64,000 bases of DNA from Acidimicrobiales bacterium (GCA_016794585.1 JAEUJM010000019.1:98236-162235); one strand, 5' to 3'. Shown: positions 9,989 through 18,992, numbered from the stretch's first letter. Notes: generated from the sequence alone by a model not told the origin. Translations and numbers: made by a program.

Positions 9989-11620
9989 ATGTCCGCGGCC
10001 CTCGGCGAGCGGCTCGCGGCGGCGGTGGCGGTGACCCTCGGCCTGCTCTTCCTCACGGAGTGGGCCCTGCTCCGCCGTTCCCGGCGGGCCCGACGATCAC
10101 AGCGCACGCACCGCGTCCGGCCTGCGGTCGCGGTCGCGGCTGCGGCGGCTTCGGCGGCTTCGGCGGCTTCGGCGGGGGCCCGCTCCTCGACCCACCGTGC
10201 GCACGCAACCGGCGTCCGTGCCGCCGGCGCCGTGCGCCGCCGACGACCGGGCGGGGGCCGACGAGCGGTCTTCGTCGCCGCGATCGTCGTGGGGTTCGCC
10301 GTGCGCCTGGTCTGGGTGGTGTGGGCGACCCGCACGCCGACCGGGCTGCGAGACCCTGCCGAGTACCTCCGCATCGCGGTCGGGTTCTCCGAGGGCGACA
10401 TGCCCACGTTCGGCGGAGGTGGAGGCCCCAGCGCCTTCTGGCCACCCGGCTATCCCGCTGTCCTCTCGCCCTTCGTGTGGCTGGCCCGCCAGACCGGCTG
10501 GGCCAGCACGGCCTTCGTGGCCTCGCTCGTCAACGTGGCGGCGGGCACGGCCACCGTCGCGCTCGCCGGCGTCCTCGCCGACCGCTGGCTCGGCCGAGCG
10601 GCACGCAACACCGCCGCGTGGCTGGTCGCGCTGTGCCCCGCGCTCGTCTACTGGACGTCCACGGCCCACACCGAGACGGCCTTCACCCCTCTGTTCCTCG
10701 GCGCGCTCTCGATGGCCTCGATCGCCGCGGCCCGGCCATCGACCCGCCGATGGGTGGCGGTCGGCGCACTCGTGGCCGCGGCCTTCCTCGTCCGCAGCCC
10801 CGGCGTCATCGCGCTCGCCGCGCCCGCATTGGCCGTCCGCGGCACGCGGGGCTCGTGGCGCGGTGCGCTGCGGCCGACGCTGATCGTGGTGGGGGTCGCG
10901 GCGGCCTGCCTCGTCCCCTGGACCATCCGCAACGGCGTGCAGGTCGGCTTCTGGTCCCCGGCCTCGACCAACAACGCGGGGGCAGTGTGCTTCGGCCACC
11001 ACGACGAGGCGCCGGCCCTGTGGGAGCCCGAGAAGCTCAGCCAGGAGATCCAGGACGACTGCTACGGCACCTCGCCCTACGCCGAGCGCCGCTTCGCCAC
11101 GCTCTACGGCCTCTCGGGGTCGGCCGCGGAGGCGATGCCCGTCGACACCGACGAGGTCGCGTGGTACCGGGATGCCACCGGCCGCGGCGTCCGCTGGGCC
11201 GTCACCCACCCCGTGGAGGAGGCCGAGCTCAGCGCCCGCAAGGTCTGGGAGACGTGGAGCAGCGAGGGCCGGGTGGTGGACGGCGCCCGCAACTTCGAGG
11301 ATCCGGGCTGGGCGGGCCACTGGCACGGGCCCCTCGAGGCGGTCGCCGACTGGTGGGGGTGGCTCGTGGGCGCGGGGGCCGTGGCCGGACTGGCCCTCGT
11401 CCCGGCCTGCCGTCGGGCCTCGGTCGTCTGGGTGCCCATCGCCCTCTACACCCTCGCCATCGCCGGCGGCGTCGTCGATCCCCACTACCGCTACCCGGTC
11501 GTCCCCTTGGTCGCAGTGCTGGCCGCCGGCGCGCTGGTCCACCTCTGGCCCGGCGCCGACCCCCTCCCGGGGGTTGCGGTGGGCGAACATGGACGGTCCA
11601 GCGAGAGGACGGCCCCCTGA
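9989..11620 (+). CDS. Polytopic GT-C type glycosyltransferase (GT39/ArnT-like)
   Basis: A 543-residue membrane protein with about ten to twelve hydrophobic helices. After an Arg- and Ala-rich N-terminal region (including a 9-bp tandem repeat coding AAS triplets near 10141-10178) comes a GT-C pattern: an acidic residue in the first extracytoplasmic loop (TGLRDPAEYLRIA), then PPGYPAVLSPFVWLARQTG. Such enzymes move sugars from polyprenyl phosphates to lipids, glycans or proteins on the outer face of the membrane; donor and acceptor are unknown here. It is coupled to the first SGNH-type gene through a CTGA overlap, which suggests a joint role in modifying a cell-surface polymer. Confidence 0.65.
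   Translation: MSAALGERLAAAVAVTLGLLFLTEWALLRRSRRARRSQRTHRVRPAVAVAAAAASAASAASAGARSSTHRAHATGVRAAGAVRRRRPGGGRRAVFVAAIVVGFAVRLVWVVWATRTPTGLRDPAEYLRIAVGFSEGDMPTFGGGGGPSAFWPPGYPAVLSPFVWLARQTGWASTAFVASLVNVAAGTATVALAGVLADRWLGRAARNTAAWLVALCPALVYWTSTAHTETAFTPLFLGALSMASIAAARPSTRRWVAVGALVAAAFLVRSPGVIALAAPALAVRGTRGSWRGALRPTLIVVGVAAACLVPWTIRNGVQVGFWSPASTNNAGAVCFGHHDEAPALWEPEKLSQEIQDDCYGTSPYAERRFATLYGLSGSAAEAMPVDTDEVAWYRDATGRGVRWAVTHPVEEAELSARKVWETWSSEGRVVDGARNFEDPGWAGHWHGPLEAVADWWGWLVGAGAVAGLALVPACRRASVVWVPIALYTLAIAGGVVDPHYRYPVVPLVAVLAAGALVHLWPGADPLPGVAVGEHGRSSERTAP
10141..10178 (+). repeat. 9-bp tandem repeat within a coding region
   Basis: Three to four copies of TTCGGCGGC in tandem encode the Ala/Ser run in the N-terminal region of the GT-C gene. 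As a multiple of three it could vary in copy number without shifting the frame. Confidence 0.6.
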
Positions 11621-13314
11621 CCACCGACGCGCACCCGAGTACCTGGGACACTTGGGGACCGGTCGCGTCCACCGACCCGGTGACGAGCGGATCGCACCGC
11701 TGGTTCGCCCGCCTCGCCCCGGTGGGCGGGCTGGTGGTCGCAGCGGTCCTGGTCGTCCGTGGCCACCTCTGGCTGGCCCTCGCGATGGCGGCCCTGGTGT
11801 TCGCTCTCCTCCAGGCGCGCCTCGTCTCGCCCCGCTTCCGGGGCTGGTTCGAGGCCACGGCGACGCGCGCCGCGCACCTGGTGGCCCACGTGGTCGGCAC
11901 GGGATTGTCCTGGTTCCTGCTGTCCGTGGTGTTCGTGGCGATCGTCGTCCCCGTCTGGGTGCTCACCGTCCCGTTCCACCGCCGCCGGTTCGGCCGACCG
12001 CGTGGCGTGAAGGGCGACGGCTGGATCACCCGCGGGTCCGCGGTGTCGTCCCCGCCGTCGCACCGGACGTTCGGACCGGAGCGGGGCTTCGGAGGCTCGG
12101 CCGGCACGCCGACGGAGGCGCGTGCCCCCGCGACCGACGAGCCCGCCCGTGACAACCCCCCTTCCGCCCCTGTCCGTCCGCCACGCTGGTCCGGGAGACG
12201 CCACCGCGTGCTCGTGGGCTTCGGCGTCGTGCTCGCCCTGCTCGTGGCCGACCTGGCCCTCGGCGCGGTGCTCTCGGCCACCGGTGTGCGTGAGGGACCC
12301 CGGGGCGACACCCGCCGCCAGGTCGAGCAGGCCGTCTCGGCCACCATGGCAGCCCCTCCCCTCGCCGACGAGCCGTGGGTCGAGGAGTACCGCCAGGCGC
12401 TGATCGACTACCAGCTCGGCGGCGGCACCTACACGCCCTTCCTCGTGCGAGGACCGCGAGCTTTCACCAGCGAGTCGTTGAACACGACCGAGGACGAGCG
12501 CTTGTCCTACACACCTGCCGCCGGCGAGGGCGAGCCCCTGCGGGTGGCGTTCTTCGGCGGGTCGGTCATGTTCGGGGTCGGCCAGCGCGACGAGCACACC
12601 ATCCCCTCGGAGGTCGCCCGCCTCGCCGAGGAGGAGGGCATCGCGCTCGAGGTCGACAACTACGGGCTGCCCGGCTGGGTGAGCTGGCAGGAGGTGCAGT
12701 ACCTCGAGCGCCTCCTCGCCCGTGGCGACCAGTACGACCTGATCGTCTTCTACGACGGCTTCAACGAGCTGTTGGTGCAGGGCACCGGCTACTCCCCCGA
12801 CCCGACCCACCTCGGCGCCGACGTGATGGACCGGTTCGCTTCGGACTACCACGCCGAGCACGAGGAGGACCCGGGCCTCTGGGACGGTGCCTCCGAGCTC
12901 GCCACGGCCTACCGGCGCAACAGCGGGATCGCCCTCCTGCTGGGCGAGGCCGTCCCCGACCCGACCGCCTCGCAGGGCGGGCTGCGACGCGCCACCGCCA
13001 CCCCCGAGGAGCAGGCGGATGCCGCGATCGACATCTACGGACGGGCCATCGCCTTGGCGAACGCCCTCGGCGACGCACACGACACCCCCGTCCGCTTCTT
13101 CTGGCAACCGGCGAAGGCGGGATGGCCCGACGAGCTCATCGACCGCCTCCCGGACGGCGTCATCGACGTCTCCCATGCGCTCGACGGCCGGGAGGACGAG
13201 GTCTACATCGACGAGGTGCACACCGACGAGGTGGGAGCCCGGATCATGGCCGAGGCGCTGTGGGCCGAGATCGGGCCCGAGCTCGAGGCGCTCTCAGATG
13301 ACGCCGAGCGCTGA
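11617..13314 (+). CDS. Membrane-anchored SGNH-type hydrolase-like protein, paralogue 1
   Basis: A 565-residue protein of a family with three copies in this window. Two N-terminal membrane helices and a third before residue 230 lead to a C-terminal domain with SGNH-like blocks: FFGGS (Ser316), FYDGFNE (Asn383) and DEVH (Asp532, His535). The fold resembles GDSL/SGNH acyltransferases and esterases. The proposed start is a CTG at 11617 overlapping the upstream stop (CTGA) with GAGAGGA eight bases before it; the alternative is a GTG at 11680, 21 codons in. The extracytoplasmic orientation and link to the adjacent glycosyltransferase suggest O-acylation or deacylation of a surface glycan, which is inference. 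Confidence 0.7.
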   Translation: MTTDAHPSTWDTWGPVASTDPVTSGSHRWFARLAPVGGLVVAAVLVVRGHLWLALAMAALVFALLQARLVSPRFRGWFEATATRAAHLVAHVVGTGLSWFLLSVVFVAIVVPVWVLTVPFHRRRFGRPRGVKGDGWITRGSAVSSPPSHRTFGPERGFGGSAGTPTEARAPATDEPARDNPPSAPVRPPRWSGRRHRVLVGFGVVLALLVADLALGAVLSATGVREGPRGDTRRQVEQAVSATMAAPPLADEPWVEEYRQALIDYQLGGGTYTPFLVRGPRAFTSESLNTTEDERLSYTPAAGEGEPLRVAFFGGSVMFGVGQRDEHTIPSEVARLAEEEGIALEVDNYGLPGWVSWQEVQYLERLLARGDQYDLIVFYDGFNELLVQGTGYSPDPTHLGADVMDRFASDYHAEHEEDPGLWDGASELATAYRRNSGIALLLGEAVPDPTASQGGLRRATATPEEQADAAIDIYGRAIALANALGDAHDTPVRFFWQPAKAGWPDELIDRLPDGVIDVSHALDGREDEVYIDEVHTDEVGARIMAEALWAEIGPELEALSDDAER

Positions 13315-13323
13315 GCGGCTCCG

Positions 13324-13719
13324 TCAGGTGCCGTGGAGCTGCTTGAGGATCTGCTTGGCCACCGCCACGTTCATCTCATAGATCGCATCGCGGCCGGTGT
13401 CGCGCACCTCCTTGACCACGCCCCCGCCGGTGGCGTCCTCGATCGCCCCCACCCCGGTGACGAGGGCGTTCCGGGTGGCGTCGGTCGCCTTGTACCCCAT
13501 GCCGGTGAGGCGCTGGAACACGTCGTTCTGGGCGATGGGGGCGGGCGCGGCCTGGGCGATGATGCGCAGCGCGTCCTTGGTGACCTCAGCGCCTTGGGTG
13601 ATGGCCTCGGCCGGCGTCAGCGGGCCCTGGGGCTCGGCCTCCACGGTCTCCAGCCATTCCCGCACCTGTGTCACGACGTGCGCGTGGTCGTCGCCCTCGA
13701 AGGTCACGGTCACCGACAT
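13324..13719 (-). CDS. Hypothetical 131-residue protein
   Basis: I do not recognise this family. The 131 residues begin MSVTVTFEGDDHAHV and are predicted mostly helical, with a VREWLETVE segment, an Ala/Pro-rich middle (IIAQAAPAPIAQNDVFQRL) and a C-terminal AVAKQILKQL. It has no signal peptide or membrane helix. It stands alone on the minus strand between two plus-strand SGNH-type paralogues. The coding call rests on amino acid composition and on the clean fit between flanking genes. Confidence 0.6.
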   Translation of the reverse strand: MSVTVTFEGDDHAHVVTQVREWLETVEAEPQGPLTPAEAITQGAEVTKDALRIIAQAAPAPIAQNDVFQRLTGMGYKATDATRNALVTGVGAIEDATGGGVVKEVRDTGRDAIYEMNVAVAKQILKQLHGT

Positions 13720-13833
13720 GGGCAAAACGGTACCCGGCCACCGGCGATCACGGCGGGCGCTCCCCCGAATCCGACAATGGGCCGCCTGAAGATCGAGATG
13801 ACGGCGAAGTAGCCCCTGAGCCGATCGGCTCCG

Positions 13834-15525
13834 ATGACTACGATGGCCGTCATCGGTACTGGGGTCGCGGCCGAAATGGCGACGTCGAGTGCGTTCGGGG
13901 CGGAGGACAAAGCCGACGGACGGGCGGGTGACCGGCCGCGCGCCGCGCTCGGCCCTGGGACCTTGGCGGTCATCGCCACGACCCTCGCGCTGGCCGTGGC
14001 CCTGTCCGCTCGTCGGCCCGTCCTCGGCGGGGCGATCATCGTGGTCGCGGCGGGTTGGGCACAGCTCGTGGTTCTCCGCCCCCGCCTCGCCCGACGAACC
14101 GTCACCTTCGTCCTGGCCGCACCACGAGCAGTGGCGCTGGCCGCAGCGCGGGTCGCGTTGACCATGGTCTTCGTGGTCCTGGTGGTCCCCGGCTGGATCC
14201 TCGGCCTGCTCTTTCGGAGCCCGCCCCTCGGAACCACCCGGCGCCAACGCGACAGCCGGTGGCGCACCCGGGCACCCAACGACCCGAGGGCGGCCCGCCG
14301 TGCCCACACAGCAAGAGCGACCGGCGACCCTCCCCCGGCCACCCGGGCTCGGCCGACCTCGCCGGGTCGCCGGCGCCAGGCTCGGCGACGGAGTCTGCCG
14401 CGACCCCGACCGGCCCTCGTCGCCTCCTTCGTCCTGGGACTCCTTGCCGTCGACGTCCTCGCCGGCGCCCTGCTCTCGGGGACCGGGCTCCTCCCTCCCG
14501 CCGACCGTGGGGATCTCGTGACCCAGAAGCGGGAGGCGGCGGCCGAGACGATGGCCATGCCCAACGTCGTCGACGAGCCCTGGGCCGCGAGCTTCGGTGA
14601 GTCCCTCGCCGACTTCCAGCTCGTAACACCCACGTACGTCCCCTTCATCGTCGCCGCACCTCACCCTTTCCGGAGCCCTCACCTCAACGTGGAGGACGGG
14701 GCGCGGCGGTCCTACCGGCCCTCACCATCACCTGGCGCGACCCCGCTCCGGGTGGCGTTCTTCGGTGGGTCCACGACCTTCGGCATCGGACAGCGCGACG
14801 AGCACACCGTCCCCTCGGAGGTGGCTCGCCTCGCCGAGGAGGACGGCGTCACCCTCGAGGTGCACAACTACGGCTTCCCGGCATGGGTCTCCTGGCAGGA
14901 GCAGGCCTACTTCGAACGTCTCCTCGCCGCAGGGCGTGAGTTCGATCTGGCGGTGTTCTACGACGGGTACAACGAGTTCCTGGCGCAGCGCACCGAGTAC
15001 TCCACCGATCCCACGCACTTCGGCGCCAGCAGCCTCCAGTCCCTCGCCACCCGCTTCCACGAGGAACACGAGACCGCCCCCGGCTTCCTCGGAGGACCGC
15101 GGGAGCTCCTCGACGCCTACCGCCGCAGCAGTGGGCTCTGGCGGACGGCGGACCACCTCTTCGGCACGGCACCGGCACCGTCGTGGCAAGCCCACCTGAG
15201 CGATGAGAGCGAAGAAGAGCAACGGGCCGCCGCCCTGTCGGTCTACCGCCGGTCCCTGGACCTGATCCGACCACTCGCCCGGACGCACCGCGTACCCGTC
15301 CGCTTCTTCTGGCAGCCGACCTCCACGGGGTGGAGCCCCGCGGTCCTCACCGGCCTGCCGAACGACGTCGTCGACATCTCCGACGCACTGGACGGACGTC
15401 AGGACGAGGTCTACATCAGCGACGTCCACACCAACGAGATCGGCGCCCGGATGGTGGCGGAGGCCATGTGGGCCGAGTTGGCCCCGATGCTGACGGAGAT
15501 GGCAGACGTGGCTCCGCCCCGCTGA
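13834..15525 (+). CDS. Membrane-anchored SGNH-type protein, paralogue 2 (altered catalytic motif)
   Basis: A 563-residue paralogue of the gene at 11617-13314, with the same plan: N-terminal membrane helices, a basic Arg/Pro linker, a further helix (LVASFVLGLLAVDVLAGALL), then the SGNH-like domain. It keeps FFGGS (Ser313) and FYDGYNE, and long shared stretches such as GQRDEHTVPSEVARLAEED. Where the paralogues have Asp three residues before His, this copy has Ser (YISDVH), so the Asp of the catalytic dyad is displaced or missing. The ATG at 13834 lacks a clear ribosome-binding site, so the start is uncertain. Confidence 0.7.
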   Translation: MTTMAVIGTGVAAEMATSSAFGAEDKADGRAGDRPRAALGPGTLAVIATTLALAVALSARRPVLGGAIIVVAAGWAQLVVLRPRLARRTVTFVLAAPRAVALAAARVALTMVFVVLVVPGWILGLLFRSPPLGTTRRQRDSRWRTRAPNDPRAARRAHTARATGDPPPATRARPTSPGRRRQARRRSLPRPRPALVASFVLGLLAVDVLAGALLSGTGLLPPADRGDLVTQKREAAAETMAMPNVVDEPWAASFGESLADFQLVTPTYVPFIVAAPHPFRSPHLNVEDGARRSYRPSPSPGATPLRVAFFGGSTTFGIGQRDEHTVPSEVARLAEEDGVTLEVHNYGFPAWVSWQEQAYFERLLAAGREFDLAVFYDGYNEFLAQRTEYSTDPTHFGASSLQSLATRFHEEHETAPGFLGGPRELLDAYRRSSGLWRTADHLFGTAPAPSWQAHLSDESEEEQRAAALSVYRRSLDLIRPLARTHRVPVRFFWQPTSTGWSPAVLTGLPNDVVDISDALDGRQDEVYISDVHTNEIGARMVAEAMWAELAPMLTEMADVAPPR

Positions 15526-15551
15526 AGCAGGCGCGCGCGTCGGCGCACCCG

Positions 15552-16979
15552 TCAGGCCAGACCGGCGATGCGCTGCCAGGCGGCCTCGACGTGGCGGCGC
15601 TCGGTGGTGGTCTGGCCGACGCACAGGCGCAGGGTGAGGTGTCCGTCGAGCCGGGTGTGGGTGAGGTGGAGGGCCCCCGATGCGTTGCAGGCGTCGAGGA
15701 CGCGCTGGTTGACCTCGTCCCCGCCGACGTGGCGGAAACACACGAGGTTCAGGGGCACGGGGGCAGCCAGTTCGAAGCGGTCGTCGGCGTCGATCCAGCC
15801 CACCAGCTCGCGGGTGAGCTCGACGTGGCGCCGGAGGTGGTGGCGCAGGCCCTCGGCGCCGTAGTGGCGGATGACCATCCAGAGCTTCAGGGCGCGGAAG
15901 CGCCGGCCCAGGGGCACGTGCCAGTCGCGGTAGTCGACGACCGCGCCCGCCTCGGAGGCGGCGTTGCGCAGGTACTCGGGCAGCACCGAAAGCGCCCCGA
16001 CGAGGGCCGAGCGGTCGGCCACGTAGAAGCAGTCGCAGTCGAAGTTGGTGAACAGCCATTTGTGGGGGTCGAAGCAGTAGCTGTCGACCCGCTCGAGGCC
16101 GTCGTTCACGAAGCGCAGCTCGGGCACCACCGCTGCGGATCCGCTCATGGCCGCGTCCACATGGAGCCAGAGGCCGTGGCGCTCGCACACGTCGGCGATG
16201 GCCGGCACCGGGTCGAGCGCCGTCGACGACGTCGTGCCCACGGTGGCGCACACGAAGAATGGCCGAAGTCCGGCGGCCAGGTCGGCCTCGACCGCGGCGG
16301 CGAGGGCGTCGGGGCGCATCGCGAACGACTCGTCGACGTCGATGGTGCGCAGGGCGGACGCGGGCAGCCCGGCGACCCGCACGCCCTTCTCGACCGACGA
16401 GTGGGCCTGGTTCGAGGTGTAGGCCACCAGGCCGGTCAGGTCGCCGTCGGGGGCCGCCCGGTGACGGGCGGCGATGACGGCGCAGAGGGTGGCGCTCGAC
16501 GCCGAGTCCTGGATCACGCCTCCCCCCGCACCGGTCGAGCGGAAGCGGTCGGGCAGATCGAGCAGATCGATGACCCAGTCGAGCACGACGGTCTCGAGCT
16601 CGGTGCAGGCCGGGCTGGTGGCCCAGAGCATCCCCTGCACGCCGAGGCCCGACGAGAGCAGGTCGCCGAGCACCGACGGGCCCGACGAGTTGGCCGGGAA
16701 GTAGGCGAAGAAGTTGGGGGACTGCCAGTGCGTGACCCCGGGGAGGATGACCCGCTCGACGTCGGCCATGACCGCCTCGAAGGGCTCCGGGTGCTCGGGC
16801 GGGTGCTCGGGCAGCTGCGACCGGACCTCGCCCGGCGCCACCTGCGACAGCACCGGTCGGTCCTCGACTCCCTCCAGGTAGCGGGCGATCCAGTCCACGA
16901 CCTCGTAGCCCCGCCGGCGGAACTCGTCGGGCGTCATGTGGAAGCTGGGCGGCTCCACGGGGCCCGTCCCCTCGCTCAT
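15552..16979 (-). CDS. PLP-dependent group II (aromatic-L-amino-acid type) decarboxylase
   Basis: A 475-residue PLP enzyme of the aromatic amino acid decarboxylase family. It starts with FRRRGYEVVDWIARYLEGV, has the HWQSPNFFAYFPANSS substrate region, the cofactor contact HVDAAMSGSAAV, and the PLP lysine in CFDPHKWLFTNFDCD. The full length matches AADC/tryptophan/tyrosine decarboxylases. The real substrate cannot be read from sequence. Its ATG overlaps the stop of the Nudix gene (ATGA), making it the third gene of a coupled operon. Confidence 0.88.
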   Translation of the reverse strand: MSEGTGPVEPPSFHMTPDEFRRRGYEVVDWIARYLEGVEDRPVLSQVAPGEVRSQLPEHPPEHPEPFEAVMADVERVILPGVTHWQSPNFFAYFPANSSGPSVLGDLLSSGLGVQGMLWATSPACTELETVVLDWVIDLLDLPDRFRSTGAGGGVIQDSASSATLCAVIAARHRAAPDGDLTGLVAYTSNQAHSSVEKGVRVAGLPASALRTIDVDESFAMRPDALAAAVEADLAAGLRPFFVCATVGTTSSTALDPVPAIADVCERHGLWLHVDAAMSGSAAVVPELRFVNDGLERVDSYCFDPHKWLFTNFDCDCFYVADRSALVGALSVLPEYLRNAASEAGAVVDYRDWHVPLGRRFRALKLWMVIRHYGAEGLRHHLRRHVELTRELVGWIDADDRFELAAPVPLNLVCFRHVGGDEVNQRVLDACNASGALHLTHTRLDGHLTLRLCVGQTTTERRHVEAAWQRIAGLA

Positions 16980-17656
16980 CGTCCCGTCCCCGTGACGACC
17001 GAGAGCAACTGGTGCAACAACCGCGCGGTGGCGCCCCAGACGGTGTCCCCCGGGATCTCGAAGAAGTAGAGCGGGTGGTACCCCTGGGGAAAGCGCCAGA
17101 GCTCCTCCCGGTAGGCGTCGTCGTGCAGCAGCTCGGAAAGCGGTACGTGGAGGATGGCCTCGACCTCGGCCTCCTGGGCCACGAGCTCGGGACGCCCGGC
17201 GAGTCGTCCCACCACGGGCACGATGAGGGACTGGCTCGAGAAAGTGGCGAGGGGGTCGAGTTCGCCGATCACCTCGACGGTGGCCGGGGGCAGGGCGGTC
17301 TCCTCCTCGGCTTCGCGCAGTGCGGTCTCCGTCGGCACCTCGCCGGGCTCCTGGCGACCACCCGGGAAGCTCACCTCGCCCTTGTGCGCGCGCAGGTGCT
17401 GGGCACGGCGAGTGAGCACCACCACCGTCTCGCCCGCGTCCTCGTAAAGAGGGACGAGCACGGCCGACGGTCGCGCCCCCGGGGGTGCGCCGCCGGTGAT
17501 GGGACGCGGCTCGCCGAGGCGCTCCACCGCCTCGACCACGGTTCCGAGGGGGACGCGGCGCTCGTCCGGCGCCAGACCCGCCCACGGGGCGGGCCCGCCG
17601 GGCTGTACGTCGGCCGGGCGGGGGATGACCTGCGATCCGCCCCGAGCGCCCGGCAT
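16976..17656 (-). CDS. Nudix hydrolase, CoA pyrophosphatase type
   Basis: A 226-residue Nudix protein. The sequence VVLTRRAQHLRAHKGEVSFPGG is the extended signature of CoA pyrophosphatases (NUDT7/YeaB-like), followed by the Nudix box from GRQEPGE to REAEEETAL, in which the usual Gly after the EE pair is Ala. It is expected to cleave CoA or acyl-CoA to phosphopantetheine derivatives and 3',5'-ADP. I chose the ATG at 17656, which shares a base with the stop of the upstream 51-residue ORF (TGATG); its other end is coupled to the decarboxylase gene. Confidence 0.82.
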   Translation of the reverse strand: MPGARGGSQVIPRPADVQPGGPAPWAGLAPDERRVPLGTVVEAVERLGEPRPITGGAPPGARPSAVLVPLYEDAGETVVVLTRRAQHLRAHKGEVSFPGGRQEPGEVPTETALREAEEETALPPATVEVIGELDPLATFSSQSLIVPVVGRLAGRPELVAQEAEVEAILHVPLSELLHDDAYREELWRFPQGYHPLYFFEIPGDTVWGATARLLHQLLSVVTGTGR

Positions 17657-17811
17657 CAAGGCGTGGGCGGCTCGACCATGGCCTCGAGGAGCTCTCGCAG
17701 GCCGCCGACCTTCAGGTTCTTCATCACGGTGCCCGGCGTGGTCTCGCCCTTCTCCCACTCCATCCAGTACGAGAGGAGCTTGGCGGGGTCGGGCGGCGGG
17801 CGCTGGTCCAT
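17656..17811 (-). CDS. Small conserved-looking protein, 51 residues
   Basis: A short ORF starting MDQRPPPDPAKLLSYWMEW and ending ELLEAMVEPPTP, with the segment EKGETTPGTVMKNLKVGGL in the middle. No signal or membrane helix. It ends in a TGATG junction with the Nudix gene, which supports real translation and coupling. I recall similar short proteins with a WMEWERGETTPG-like core in actinobacteria, but no function is known. It heads the operon small ORF-Nudix-decarboxylase. Confidence 0.65.
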   Translation of the reverse strand: MDQRPPPDPAKLLSYWMEWEKGETTPGTVMKNLKVGGLRELLEAMVEPPTP

Positions 17812-17850
17812 GGGCCGATGGTACCGGCGCGTGTGCTAGCAAACGGAGCT

Positions 17851-18612
17851 GTGGGGCGTGCACAGGATCCGGCCAAGCCGCCGAAGCTGGTCGACAGCTA
17901 TGGGCTGTTGCTCGTGGTCATCCTCGCCCAGTTCGTCCTGATCCCCTTCCTCGACGACAACAAGTGGGGGGCCACCATCCAGGGGTTCCTGATGGCGGCG
18001 GTGCTGCTCCTGGCCCTGCGCATCTCCCACGTGACGCCCCGCACCCACCGGCTCGCCCTCGGCGCCGTCACCCTGGCCCTGCTCGGCCTGGCCGGTAACG
18101 CGTTGGCCGGGGTCACCGACAGCGAGGCCTTCTCGAGCCTGCTCCTCGGCGTCCTCGTGGTCGTGACCCCGGTGGTGATCCTGCGCCGCATCTTCCAGCA
18201 CCTGGTGATCAGCGGCCAGACCGTGCTGGGCGCCATCTGCGCCTACCTGCTGTTCGGCATGGCCTTCGCGTTCGTCTACCACGCGATGTGGGACATCGAT
18301 CCCAGCGTGTTCGGGGGGAACCTCGGGGAGAGTCCCCAGTTCGGGCTGCTCTACTTCAGCTACGTCACCCTGGCCACCCTCGGCTACGGCGACATCGTGC
18401 CCGTGGGCCAGCTGGCGCGGTCGTTCGCCATGATCGAGTCGCTGGTCGGCCAGATCTTCCTGGTGACCCTCGTGGCCGCGCTGGTCGGCAACCTCGGGCG
18501 GGTCCGCCACCAGACCGGCCGCCTCCTCGCCCGTTCCGAGGAGGAAGCGGTCGAGGAGGTCCAGCAGGCCGAATCCGAGGACGGCGGCGTGCCGCCCGAC
18601 GAGGTGCCCTAG
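17851..18612 (+). CDS. Two-TM potassium channel (ion channel family)
   Basis: About 253 residues with several membrane helices; the last two flank the pore loop YVTLATLGYGDIVPVGQ, whose TLGYGD is the potassium selectivity filter. Helices before it (from LLLVVILAQFVLIPF on) suggest a six-TM-like layout without a charged voltage-sensor helix. The C-terminal tail is acidic and cytoplasmic. I favour the GTG at 17851 over the ATG at 17818, because the latter would leave only six bases between divergent starts. Its stop overlaps that of the convergent SRPBCC gene (CTAG). Confidence 0.8.
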   Translation: MGRAQDPAKPPKLVDSYGLLLVVILAQFVLIPFLDDNKWGATIQGFLMAAVLLLALRISHVTPRTHRLALGAVTLALLGLAGNALAGVTDSEAFSSLLLGVLVVVTPVVILRRIFQHLVISGQTVLGAICAYLLFGMAFAFVYHAMWDIDPSVFGGNLGESPQFGLLYFSYVTLATLGYGDIVPVGQLARSFAMIESLVGQIFLVTLVAALVGNLGRVRHQTGRLLARSEEEAVEEVQQAESEDGGVPPDEVP

Positions 18613-18992
18613 CCCTCGAGCTTGTCCTTCAGGGCGCCGAGCGCTCCCTGGTAGATGTCCTTGAACATGGCGGCGCCCTCGGGCTCCACGTCGACCTGCC
18701 AGGTCACCCGGGAGCCGCCGTCGGCGCCGTCGTGCACGGTGATGGTGGCGAGGTGGCTGTCGAGCGGCACGGGGCCGTCGACGATGGCGTAGGCGATGGA
18801 GCGGGCGTCCTCGTCACGGCCCTTCAGCTGCTCCTTGATCTCCATGCCCATCATCGAGATCGTCCGGACGTCGCCGTCGACGGTGCACTCGTCGATCCCG
18901 GGCATCCAGATCAGCCCCCCGAAGTCCCCCACGACCGCCCACGTCTCCGAGGGCGAAGCGTCGATCTCGATCTCTGCAGTCTCCGAATCCAT
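18609..18992 (-). CDS. SRPBCC (START-like) family protein
   Basis: A 127-residue protein of the SRPBCC superfamily, whose members bind hydrophobic ligands in a deep cavity. It begins MDSETAEIEIDASPSETW, the usual first strand and helix (polyketide cyclase/dehydrase type), followed by VGDFGGLIWMPGI and a long C-terminal helix ending ALGALKDKLEG. The start at 18992 is the first ATG giving a normal-length domain. It follows the groESL terminator on the minus strand, so it probably has its own promoter. Ligand unknown. Confidence 0.75.
   Translation of the reverse strand: MDSETAEIEIDASPSETWAVVGDFGGLIWMPGIDECTVDGDVRTISMMGMEIKEQLKGRDEDARSIAYAIVDGPVPLDSHLATITVHDGADGGSRVTWQVDVEPEGAAMFKDIYQGALGALKDKLEG

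Noticed and set aside
17818..17850. ATG at 17818 as the potassium channel start
   Set aside because: It would leave six bases between divergent start codons with no room for ribosome binding or promoter; GTG at 17851 keeps the whole membrane region.
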